Below, one piece after another: positions 1 to 4,692 of a DNA stretch of 5,468 bases. The translations under genes were made by a program, and so were the position numbers. Every line of letters begins with the position of its first letter. Positions within the stretch are counted from its first letter, which is position 1. The stretch lies in assembly GCA_016764955.1 (NCBI GenBank), contig JAESQZ010000010.1, positions 1-5,468 on the forward strand. The letters are read 5' to 3'. The notes beneath the pieces are model-generated. The model did no database searches. It saw only the letters and a list, made by a program, of their open reading frames with translations, and was not told the origin of the DNA. This DNA is from Deltaproteobacteria bacterium. Lineage in GTDB: Bacteria; Myxococcota; UBA727; JABDBI01.

Positions 1-750
1 GCCTCCGAGCCGGGATCCAGCGAAATTACTGGACCCCGGATCAAGTCCGGGGTGACTATTATGCTGGTTCATTTCCAACATTCTTTTTGCCGCTGTCTTA
101 AGCCCGGAAAAAGAGTATTCCAAAGTCTTTGTTTTTTCGAATGCAATCGGAAACTCAAAACGATTTTCATCACCACCCTGAGCAAGGTTGTCTATCTCTT
201 TTCCAGCTGGGTAGCTCAACCCCATCATGCGGCCAATCTTATCAAAGGCTTCACCCGCTGCATCATCCCGCGTTTGCCCTAGCAATTTAATCTCATATTG
301 CTCATTACAATAATAAAGCGCCGAGTGGCCACCAGAAGCGATCAATCCCACAAAAGGTGGCTTGGGGAAATCAGGCTCGCCTAAGCCTGCCATCAAGTGG
401 CCTTCAATATGATGAACGCCCAAAATTGGGATCCCTAAGCCCTGAGCAAAGCCTTTGGCAAACTGCACGCCAACTAGCAAAGATCCAATCAATCCTGGCC
501 GATTGGTAACAGCTACAGCTTCTACTTGATTTGCTTTGATTCCCGCAATTTCGAACGCTTGCTTGCATAGCTCTTCGATTTTATCTAGATGCTTTCGGGA
601 CGCCACTTCGGGCACAATCCCGCCCCACTTTGCATGCTCTTCAATTTGAGAGTAAACGCAATCAGCCAATATTTGGCCCTGGCCATCCAAAATGGCCACA
701 GCACAATCATCGCAACTGGATTCAATAGCTAAAACAATCCGGGGGTTCAT
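1..750 (-). CDS. tsaD: tRNA N6-adenosine threonylcarbamoyltransferase TsaD (partial, C-terminus beyond window)
   Basis: TsaD (Gcp/Kae1/YgjD family) transfers the threonylcarbamoyl group from threonylcarbamoyl-AMP to A37 of ANN-decoding tRNAs in the cytoplasm, working with TsaB and TsaE. Reading leftwards from ATG at 750-748 gives 250 residues with no stop before the window edge. Family marks are in order: N-terminal ASKHA start IESSCDD (residues 9-15), GGIVPEVASRKH (43-54), the metal-binding HIEGH (His114, His118), SGGH (139-142), DDAAGEAFDK (162-171) and YSFSGLKTA (212-220). About 90-100 residues of a typical 330-350-residue protein, including the third metal ligand (Asp), lie outside. After residue 230 the reading frame enters a dispersed palindromic repeat (HPGLDPGSS at 233-241), at a point that is a variable loop in E. 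coli TsaD. The gene is divergent from the plus-strand gene at 873. Identity is certain; whether the full-length protein is intact cannot be seen. Confidence 0.95.
   Translation of the reverse strand, partial: MNPRIVLAIESSCDDCAVAILDGQGQILADCVYSQIEEHAKWGGIVPEVASRKHLDKIEELCKQAFEIAGIKANQVEAVAVTNRPGLIGSLLVGVQFAKGFAQGLGIPILGVHHIEGHLMAGLGEPDFPKPPFVGLIASGGHSALYYCNEQYEIKLLGQTRDDAAGEAFDKIGRMMGLSYPAGKEIDNLAQGGDENRFEFPIAFEKTKTLEYSFSGLKTAAKRMLEMNQHNSHPGLDPGSSNFAGSRLGG
10..52. repeat. Dispersed palindromic repeat inside tsaD
   Basis: Two overlapping hairpins are visible. The first has arms CCGGGATCCAG (10-20) and CTGGACCCCGG (29-39), with one mismatch (15/34). The second has arms CCCCGGA (34-40) and TCCGGGG (46-52) around a TCAAG loop, followed by TGAC. 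The second unit recurs at 3022-3044 in intergenic DNA with compensating changes (TCCCGGG, TCAAG, CCCGGGA, TGA). Sequences of this kind are scattered through many alphaproteobacterial genomes. Here the repeat lies in the coding strand of tsaD and keeps the frame open, as described for Rickettsia palindromic elements. Confidence 0.8.
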
Positions 751-872
751 TCTTAAAGATCTATTACTATGCAAATTAAGTTCTGCAAACCCCTTGACCA
801 GAATACGATCTAATGACATTTGTAACCGCTTAGACCCACCGGTCACCTATTACAATAAAGAGGTTTTTTAAT
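751..872. promoter_or_regulatory. Divergent intergenic region between tsaD and the 873 gene
   Basis: This 122-bp gap must hold the 5' signals for both divergent genes. For the rightward gene a good Shine-Dalgarno sequence, AAAGAGG (857-863), sits 9 nt before ATG 873. A TTGACC box (794-799) could be a -35 element, but no convincing -10 stands at 16-18 bp from it. For tsaD, reading leftwards, a TTGCAG box near 783-788 and an AT-rich stretch (TAATAG) before the start are only weak matches. I can place the ribosome-binding site but not the promoters. Confidence 0.35.
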
Positions 873-1448
873 ATGAGATATTTTTGCGCACGATTTTTTG
901 TTCTTTCTTTACTCGCAACCCAATTAATGGCTAATGGCGATGGTTATCAAGTCTGTGGCGAGTATGCTTCCTGGTGTAAATCAGCCCACGAGCAGTCAAA
1001 GGTACATGGCCGAACCGTAGGGCTCGGAATTGCAGGCCTTGCAGCAGGCACTTTTGGCATCTTTCCTGTTGGAATTTTGACAGTAGTTGCTGTTGGCGTT
1101 GACGTAGCTTACGCACCCAACAAAGAAGTGGCTATCTCTAACTATGTTGCAGCACCATTTGCTTTTATCCCGGCATATTTCTGGACATTGCGAGTTTATA
1201 ACCAAGTCGCTGCTGCGCGAACTGACGTAACGACTGCTGAACAGAGAGAAACTGCCGCCAATACTGCAAGCGATTCTGCCCAAGCTAGTGTTCAGCGACA
1301 AGTAAGCGCAGCCACTGCAGAACTACAACGTCAGATTGAGACTCAACAACTCAAATCTCAACTCGAACTTCTGCAAGTTCAGCATAAACTAGAATTGGCT
1401 ATCGCTCAAGCTGCTGCTGCTGCTGCTGCTGCTGATAGTGGCAAGTAA
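873..1448 (+). CDS. Hypothetical exported/membrane protein with coiled coil and poly-Ala tail
   Basis: I do not recognise a family in this 191-residue protein. It begins with a likely signal peptide (residues 1-20, charged MRYFCAR then FFVLSLLATQLMA, plausible cleavage after Ala20). A short segment with two cysteines (Cys28, Cys35) follows and could form a disulfide. Next come a glycine-rich hydrophobic stretch (48-80) and a second hydrophobic segment (91-109), probably two membrane helices. From about 111 to 177 it is rich in Ala, Gln, Glu and Leu with heptad-like spacing (AELQRQIETQQLKSQLELL), suggesting a coiled coil. Residues 180-187 are eight alanines encoded by a pure GCT repeat. The start is supported by AAAGAGG 9 nt upstream. 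It could be a small envelope or secretion accessory protein, but no function can be assigned. That the ORF is a real gene is likely, given the signal peptide, ribosome-binding site and biased composition. Confidence 0.75.
   Translation: MRYFCARFFVLSLLATQLMANGDGYQVCGEYASWCKSAHEQSKVHGRTVGLGIAGLAAGTFGIFPVGILTVVAVGVDVAYAPNKEVAISNYVAAPFAFIPAYFWTLRVYNQVAAARTDVTTAEQRETAANTASDSAQASVQRQVSAATAELQRQIETQQLKSQLELLQVQHKLELAIAQAAAAAAAADSGK
1410..1433 (+). repeat. (GCT)8 trinucleotide microsatellite
   Basis: Eight perfect GCT units encode Ala180-187 of the 873-1448 protein, four residues before its end. Slippage here would change the poly-Ala length without shifting frame. Confidence 0.95.
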
Positions 1449-1468
1449 AGTCTCCACTCCTCTACACC

Positions 1469-1653
1469 TATCCACAAAGTGGATACCGAATATAGCCCCG
1501 TGCGTTAGCGCGGGGTAGTATGGCAAGTAACCATGCAAATAGCGAAGCTACGGCTGAAACTATACTCAGCCGACCCTTCGGGTCTTTAAAGCGGATACTC
1601 CATTAATCCCCGGACTAACGCCCGGGGCTTTATTCAAAAATCCGCTTCGCGGA
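1469..1653. repeat. Cluster of eight small hairpins filling the 1449-1707 gap
   Basis: The 259-bp gap between two genes holds eight successive inverted repeats. H0 is TATCCAC/GTGGATA (1469-1485). H1 is CCCCGTGC/GCGCGGGG (1496-1515, one G-T pair). H2 is GTATGG/CCATGC (1518-1536, one G-T pair). H3 is TAGC/GCTA with a GAA loop (1540-1550). H4 is CGGCTGA/TCAGCCG (1551-1572). H5 is GACCC/GGGTC with a TTC loop (1572-1584). H6 is CCCCGG/CCGGGG (1608-1627). H7 is TCCGC/GCGGA with a TTC loop (1641-1653). H1 and H6 are inverted copies of one unit: read on opposite strands they match at about 21 of 25 positions, with GCGTTAG in one and CTAACGC in the other. This may be a REP-like repeat cluster or a structured RNA; I cannot match it to a known RNA family. 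Confidence 0.6.
1608..1634 (+). terminator. Possible terminator-like hairpin
   Basis: Stem CCCCGG (1608-1613) and CCGGGG (1622-1627) with an 8-nt loop is followed by CTTTATT, a poor U-tract. It could end transcription from the 873 gene, but it is also one arm of the inverted REP-like pair, so the resemblance may be incidental. Confidence 0.3.
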
Positions 1654-1700
1654 AAAAATTCCCCTGCCTCCTGGCGCCGAAGATAGAGCGTCTCGGATAG

Positions 1701-1728
1701 AATAAGCATGAAATCTCTCGTGCTTATT
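1701..1728 (+). promoter_or_regulatory. Hairpin enclosing the start codon of the 1708 gene
   Basis: AATAAGCA (1701-1708) pairs perfectly with TGCTTATT (1721-1728) around a 12-nt loop. The A of the ATG is in the stem and the UG opens the loop. No clear Shine-Dalgarno sequence precedes this ATG (nearest purine run GGATAG, 1695-1700). Such a stem could dampen translation initiation; it could also be chance. Confidence 0.35.
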
Positions 1729-2184
1729 CTGAGTTTATTATCCTGCTCACTTACCGCTGCTCCCACCAGTAACGAAAATAAATGGAACCCTTGGCTGGCT
1801 ACCGGGTGGAGCCTGTGGAATATTTTATCCCCTATGCAAAGTGGAATTCACCCAGCCTTAAGCAAAGCAGGCTATACGCTGAATTTTGCAAAAGAGCTGA
1901 GCAGCTGTAGTGACAGCAAAGTTTTATCAACCTCGCTATCTGCCGCAACCTTGGCATTTAATATTTACGCCATATACTTGAGCGCTCAAGAACTGGTTCG
2001 GCCAGAGACACGCTCTGTTTTCGATGTTCTTCTTGCACCTCGCCCGATTATCGACACCGCTGGGCACTGCATGTTTGCCTGGGCGGCATTTGAAGAGCTT
2101 TGGGATGCTTCTGAGGAATATAGAAATTGGTTGTTTCCGGTTGAACGTGAAGCTGAAACCGAAGAATCAATTCCATCTGAATAA
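1708..2184 (+). CDS. Hypothetical exported/membrane protein, paralogue of the 2516 gene
   Basis: I recognise no named family in this 158-residue protein. It has an N-terminal signal-like segment (MKSLVLILSLLSCSLTAA, residues 1-18). LLSC could be a weak lipobox with Cys13, but the preceding segment is short for a lipoprotein signal. Tryptophans are dense at 26-37. Hydrophobic segments lie at about 77-92 (LSAATLAFNIYAIYL) and 112-132 (with IIDTAGH, then AFEELW). The tail is acidic (146-158). The pattern LSA-x5-N-x-Y followed about 30 residues later by I-D-[ST]-x-x-H, plus I-x-P about 30 residues before, is shared with the 2516-3007 protein, so the two are probably diverged copies. The start is the first ATG giving a signal peptide, and a weak hairpin covers it. 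Neither enzyme motifs nor transporter motifs are apparent. Confidence 0.65.
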   Translation: MKSLVLILSLLSCSLTAAPTSNENKWNPWLATGWSLWNILSPMQSGIHPALSKAGYTLNFAKELSSCSDSKVLSTSLSAATLAFNIYAIYLSAQELVRPETRSVFDVLLAPRPIIDTAGHCMFAWAAFEELWDASEEYRNWLFPVEREAETEESIPSE

Positions 2185-2218
2185 ATCTGCCGTGATGTGC
2201 ATTTCGCCAGCTGGTATA

Positions 2219-2446
2219 TTGGAAATTAGACAGATATGCAGTTTGTATCCCTCTCCCCTTGAGGGAGAGGGACCAAGGGTGAGGGGTTCACCCTCGAAAA
2301 GCTTGGTTTGTTTTCTTCGAAGCTTACGAGCGTTTTTCTTGAAGTATGGATCTAACATGCATATGCCAAACGGGTGAACCCCTCACCCTTAGTCCCTCTC
2401 CCTCAAGGGGAGAGGGATACAAACCGCATATCTGTCTAATTTCCAA
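2219..2446. mobile_element. 228-bp element with 75-bp inverted arms (MITE-like or paired REP repeats)
   Basis: The left arm (2219-2293) and right arm (2372-2446) are reverse complements with only two mismatches (2240/2425 and 2274/2391). They enclose 78 bp that encodes nothing recognisable. Each arm contains its own hairpins: CCCTCTCCC/GGGAGAGGG around 5 nt (2249-2271 on the left) and GGGTGA/TCACCC (2277-2293), mirrored on the right. The 'CCCTCTCC...GGGTGAGGGG' core is a repeat type met in many proteobacterial genomes. The arrangement fits a non-autonomous mobile element, or two copies of a repeat inserted head to head. No transposase gene is present, and I see no clear target-site duplication at the ends. 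It begins 34 bp after the stop of the upstream gene and may also act as a transcript 3'-end stem. Confidence 0.65.
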
Positions 2447-2475
2447 CATGCCCTCAGGCTGTCCGGGTCAACGGC

Positions 2476-2515
2476 GATTGACACCCTCTTTCAACAGTGG
2501 TCCGATGTGTCAATC
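2476..2515 (+). promoter_or_regulatory. Perfect -35 box within a 9-bp dyad abutting the start codon
   Basis: GATTGACAC (2476-2484) and GTGTCAATC (2507-2515) are perfect reverse complements separated by 22 bp, the right half touching ATG 2516. The left half contains a consensus -35, TTGACA (2478-2483). At 17 bp lies TCCGAT (2501-2506), a weak -10 (3 of 6). Transcription from it would start at about the ATG, giving a leaderless mRNA, which agrees with the lack of a Shine-Dalgarno sequence. The half-sites are centred about 31 bp apart, three helical turns, as expected for a dimeric regulator. This is inferred from sequence alone. Confidence 0.35.
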
Positions 2516-3007
2516 ATGAAATTTATTTTATTAAGCCTAGCGCTTGTATCTGCGCCATTGGCAGCGCATTCGCATCATGGCAATGCCACCCAAGCACTTA
2601 CTCTCACATCAATATCTATCGATACAATAGAGCTTGTTAGGCACATCGCCTCGCTAAAAGCAGGTATGGGCTATCACCATGTTATTGATCCGTTAATCCA
2701 CCTTAGTAATATTGTCGAAGTAAGCTGGCTATCATTTGGAGAGAAATCTCCACACCTAGCATTATCTGCAATATCATTCTTACTAAACTCTTACGTTGTA
2801 CCCGGAGGGTGTCATGATTGCTGCCACTTAGACAAAAACGATGGTTCTTGGAAAAAAATCATGGCTCTTTGGGGCGTGATTGACTCTCTAAACCACGCTG
2901 GCGTTGCGATTGCAGCAGCGAATTCTATTGCTACACTACTTTGGCAAAAACATGGGGCATCTCCTGATAATAAGCCTGAAGAGGTAGAGGCTCTACTGGA
3001 AAACTAG
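2516..3007 (+). CDS. Hypothetical exported/membrane protein, His/Cys-rich, paralogue of the 1708 gene
   Basis: This 163-residue protein belongs to no family I recognise. ATG 2516 is preferred over an in-frame GTG at 2507 because it gives a clean signal peptide (MKFILLSLALVSAPLAA, cleavage near Ala17). The mature protein would begin with HSHHG (residues 18-22). Further histidines lie at 54-55 (YHHV), and a compact CHDCCH occurs at 99-104, a possible metal-binding cluster. Hydrophobic segments lie at about 81-95 (LALSAISFLLNSYVV) and 115-143 (IMALWGVID...IATLLW). The tail is acidic (PEEVEALLEN). Shared with the 1708-2184 protein are I-x-P, LSA-x5-N-x-Y, I-D-[ST]-x-x-H and a terminal W, in the same order and near-equal spacing. 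The long inverted repeat separates the two. A role in metal handling is only a guess from the His/Cys content. Confidence 0.65.
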   Translation: MKFILLSLALVSAPLAAHSHHGNATQALTLTSISIDTIELVRHIASLKAGMGYHHVIDPLIHLSNIVEVSWLSFGEKSPHLALSAISFLLNSYVVPGGCHDCCHLDKNDGSWKKIMALWGVIDSLNHAGVAIAAANSIATLLWQKHGASPDNKPEEVEALLEN

Positions 3008-3015
3008 AGCTTAAT

Positions 3016-3074
3016 GCTGGATCCCGGGTCAAGCCCGGGATGACGGCATAGACCCTGGCCTGCGCCAGGGTGAC
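3016..3074. repeat. Two palindromic repeat units upstream of mdh
   Basis: The first unit is TCCCGGG (3022-3028), TCAAG loop, CCCGGGA (3034-3040), then TGAC, preceded by GCTGGA. It is the same family as the copy inside tsaD. The second is CCCTGGC (3053-3059), loop CTGC, GCCAGGG (3064-3070), then TGAC. Neither is followed by a U-run, so they are poor terminators. They fill the 116-bp gap after the 2516 gene. Confidence 0.75.
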
Positions 3075-3087
3075 TTAAGTAGCCCAC

Positions 3088-3116
3088 TTGTCATGAGACC
3101 CTCGTTGTGCTCTAGC
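3088..3116 (+). promoter_or_regulatory. Weak candidate promoter for the mdh-sdh operon
   Basis: TTGTCA (3088-3093, 5 of 6 to consensus) lies 17 bp from TCTAGC (3111-3116, 3 of 6). Initiation would fall almost on ATG 3124, leaving no leader, and no Shine-Dalgarno sequence is visible before mdh. The match is weak and the true promoter may lie elsewhere. Confidence 0.25.
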
Positions 3117-3123
3117 CTAAGCC

Positions 3124-4074
3124 ATGTCTCGACGAAAAATTGCGCTTATTGGCGCGGGTAATATCGGTGGCACGCTTGCTTTGCTTAGCATGCAACGCCA
3201 ACTTGGCGACGTGACTCTCTTTGATGTCTTCGGAGGCACCGCCAAAGGCAAGGCTCTAGACCTAAGCCAAATGGCCTCTTTAGCTGGCAATGATATGCAT
3301 CTCAAGGGCACAGACTCTTACGCTGATATTAAAGGCGCTGATGTTTGTATTATCACGGCAGGTTTTCCTAGAAAGCCAGGCATGGGTCGTGAAGATCTGC
3401 TGCAAAAAAATCTTGAAGTCATGAAACAAGTCGCAAGTGGGGTTCGTGAGTATGCACCTAAAGCTTTTTGTGTGGTCGTCACGAATCCATTAGATGCCAT
3501 GGTTTATGCTTTTCACAAAGCAAGTAACTTACCTAAGAGTCATGTAGTCGGCATGGCAGGCGTTTTAGACTCAACGCGCTTTCGCATGTTTTTATCCGAA
3601 GAACTTCAAATCAGTCGTAACGATATTCAGGCTTTTGTTTTAGGGGGACACGGCGATGATATGGTGCCCTTAACGCGCTTTTCAAATGCCGGTGGCATCC
3701 CGCTGCCCCAATTGGTCGAGATGGGCATGCTCAAGCAAGATAAGCTAGACGCCATGGTTGAGCGCACCCGAAAAGGTGGCGGCGAGATTGTCCAGCTCTT
3801 GGGCAACGGCTCGGCTTTTTACACACCTGCGCTTTCAGCAATCGAAATGGCTGAAAGTTATCTTTATGATCAAAAACGCCTCTTGCCTTGTGCAACTTAT
3901 TTAGAAGGCGAATATGGCTACAACAATATTTTTGCCGGTGTACCTATTATTATTGGCGCAAATGGCGTTGAAAAAGTCGTCGAGCTACAATTAGAGCCAA
4001 ACGAAAAAGAAGCCTTTGAGCGCTCCATGGCCTCGGTTCAAAAAACGGTGGACGAAGTCAATGCGTTTAATTAG
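3124..4074 (+). CDS. mdh: Malate dehydrogenase, NAD-dependent (LDH-like type)
   Basis: Mdh oxidises (S)-malate to oxaloacetate with NAD+ in the cytoplasmic TCA cycle. The 316-residue length is normal for the LDH-like (type 3) class. Visible marks are the Rossmann motif GAGNIGG (residues 10-16), Asp34 at the end of strand 2 for NAD ribose, substrate arginines Arg83 and Arg89 in the loop PRKPGMGR, Asn121 in TNPLDAMVY, the Asp149/Arg152 pair in VLDSTRFR, and catalytic His176 in GGHGD. Arginine rather than glutamine in the specificity loop (position 83) indicates malate, not lactate. The sequence recalls alphaproteobacterial Mdh proteins. The stop overlaps the sdhC start by 14 bp, so mdh is the first gene of a TCA operon with the succinate dehydrogenase genes. 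No Shine-Dalgarno sequence precedes ATG 3124; nevertheless the N-terminus aligns well with the family. Confidence 0.96.
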   Translation: MSRRKIALIGAGNIGGTLALLSMQRQLGDVTLFDVFGGTAKGKALDLSQMASLAGNDMHLKGTDSYADIKGADVCIITAGFPRKPGMGREDLLQKNLEVMKQVASGVREYAPKAFCVVVTNPLDAMVYAFHKASNLPKSHVVGMAGVLDSTRFRMFLSEELQISRNDIQAFVLGGHGDDMVPLTRFSNAGGIPLPQLVEMGMLKQDKLDAMVERTRKGGGEIVQLLGNGSAFYTPALSAIEMAESYLYDQKRLLPCATYLEGEYGYNNIFAGVPIIIGANGVEKVVELQLEPNEKEAFERSMASVQKTVDEVNAFN

Positions 4075-4426
4075 CGCGAAAATCATCATGGCCCTCTCGG
4101 GCCTTTTTTTGATCGTTTTTATTATTGGGCACCTTTTGGGAAACCTGCAGATTTTTTTAGGGCCCGAAGTCTTCAATGCCTACTCAGAACTCTTACGCCA
4201 GTATCCGATAACGCTTTGGAGCGTTCGGATTTTGCTCATCGCAGCATTTGCAAGTCACATCGTCACAGCGATTTATTTGGCCAATGTTAATCGCCAAGCA
4301 AGGCCCATCAACTATAGTCAAAAACACAACGTAAAAGCCTCTTTAGCATCCAGAACAATGCTCTCAGGCGGCTTAGTTTTACTCGCCTTTTTGCTGTTTC
4401 ACCTGGCTCACTTAACTTGGCGGTGA
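4061..4426 (+). CDS. sdhC: Succinate dehydrogenase cytochrome b558 subunit, N-terminal part (split or frameshifted)
   Basis: SdhC of the b558 class is a five-helix membrane anchor that binds two haems and passes electrons from succinate oxidation to quinone. This frame gives 121 residues with three membrane helices: 7-27 (ending GHLLGN), 52-74 (ASHIVTAIYLA) and 97-118 (LLFHLAHLT). His24, His66 and His114 or His117 sit at the places of haem ligands. Typical b558 subunits are about 200-230 residues, and the frame stops at TGA 4424 just after helix III. The rest of the protein continues in the -1 frame from about 4417. ATG 4061 is chosen because the N-terminus then fits the family; it overlaps the end of mdh by 14 bp. 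The stop may come from a one-base deletion, a sequencing error, recoding or a true gene split. Family assignment is firm. Confidence 0.85.
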   Translation: MRLISAKIIMALSGLFLIVFIIGHLLGNLQIFLGPEVFNAYSELLRQYPITLWSVRILLIAAFASHIVTAIYLANVNRQARPINYSQKHNVKASLASRTMLSGGLVLLAFLLFHLAHLTWR

Positions 4427-4692
4427 TTTTCCCAAGTTATGATTACTTGGATCTCTACCAGTTCACCATCATGAGTTTTCAAGCCTGGTGGGTCACGCTC
4501 CTTTATATTATTGCGCAAGGTGCTTTGTTTCTGCATCTAAGCCACGGCTTTTCAAGTGCAGCACAGACTTTGAGCGTCACCCGTTGGCATGCTGATTGCA
4601 TTAGGCGAGTTGGCCAGGCTTTTGCGATTATCATCGCACTTGGTTATATTTCGATACCGCTTTGTATTTGGATAGGACTTCTTCATGCTTGA
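4417..4692 (+). CDS. sdhC: Succinate dehydrogenase cytochrome b558 subunit, C-terminal part (split or frameshifted)
   Basis: This frame supplies the missing end of SdhC: a DLYQFTIMSFQ segment that matches the DVY...SFQ region before helix IV in the family, helix IV ending in the conserved LHLSHGFSSA (a haem ligand histidine), and helix V (AFAIIIALGYISIPLCIWIG). Together with the first part it makes about 210 residues, a normal length. If it is translated on its own, possible starts are TTG 4417 or GTG 4423. The latter overlaps the upstream TGA as GTGA (4423-4426), the layout of translationally coupled genes, though no Shine-Dalgarno sequence is apparent. Alternatively a -1 shift in the ACT-TGG area joins both parts. 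Its stop overlaps the sdhA start by 8 bp. Every family landmark survives, arguing against an old pseudogene. Confidence 0.8.
   Translation: MAVIFPSYDYLDLYQFTIMSFQAWWVTLLYIIAQGALFLHLSHGFSSAAQTLSVTRWHADCIRRVGQAFAIIIALGYISIPLCIWIGLLHA

Noticed and set aside
52..282. Plus-strand open frame of 76 residues
   Set aside because: It lies antisense within tsaD, whose conserved motifs occupy the minus strand; no independent start signal or family.
931..1301. Two minus-strand open frames within the 873 gene
   Set aside because: They are antisense shadows of the signal-peptide/coiled-coil gene and have low-complexity or unconvincing composition.
1469..1485. Terminator directly after the 873 gene
   Set aside because: The stem TATCCAC/GTGGATA is perfect but has no following U-run, so it is listed only as part of the hairpin cluster.
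1566..1766. Minus-strand open frame of 66 residues
   Set aside because: Much of it is translated from the REP-like hairpin units and it overlaps the start of the 1708 gene.
2024..2377. Plus-strand frame of 117 residues and the overlapping minus frame 2167-2358
   Set aside because: Half lies in another frame of the 1708 gene and the rest is repeat translation (PLEGEGPRVRG type), a common artefact of this repeat.
2219..2446. Complete insertion sequence
   Set aside because: Only 78 bp lie between the arms, too short for any transposase gene.
2507..2515. GTG at 2507 as the start of the third small gene
   Set aside because: It adds only VSI before a methionine that begins a clean signal peptide, and it lies in the dyad; ATG 2516 is better.
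1449..2515. CRISPR array or tRNA among the repeats and hairpins
   Set aside because: The repeats are inverted and not regularly spaced with unique spacers, and no T-arm (GTTCRANYC) with acceptor pairing was found.
3117..3500. Minus-strand frames opposite mdh
   Set aside because: Antisense to a fully conserved malate dehydrogenase; no family resemblance.
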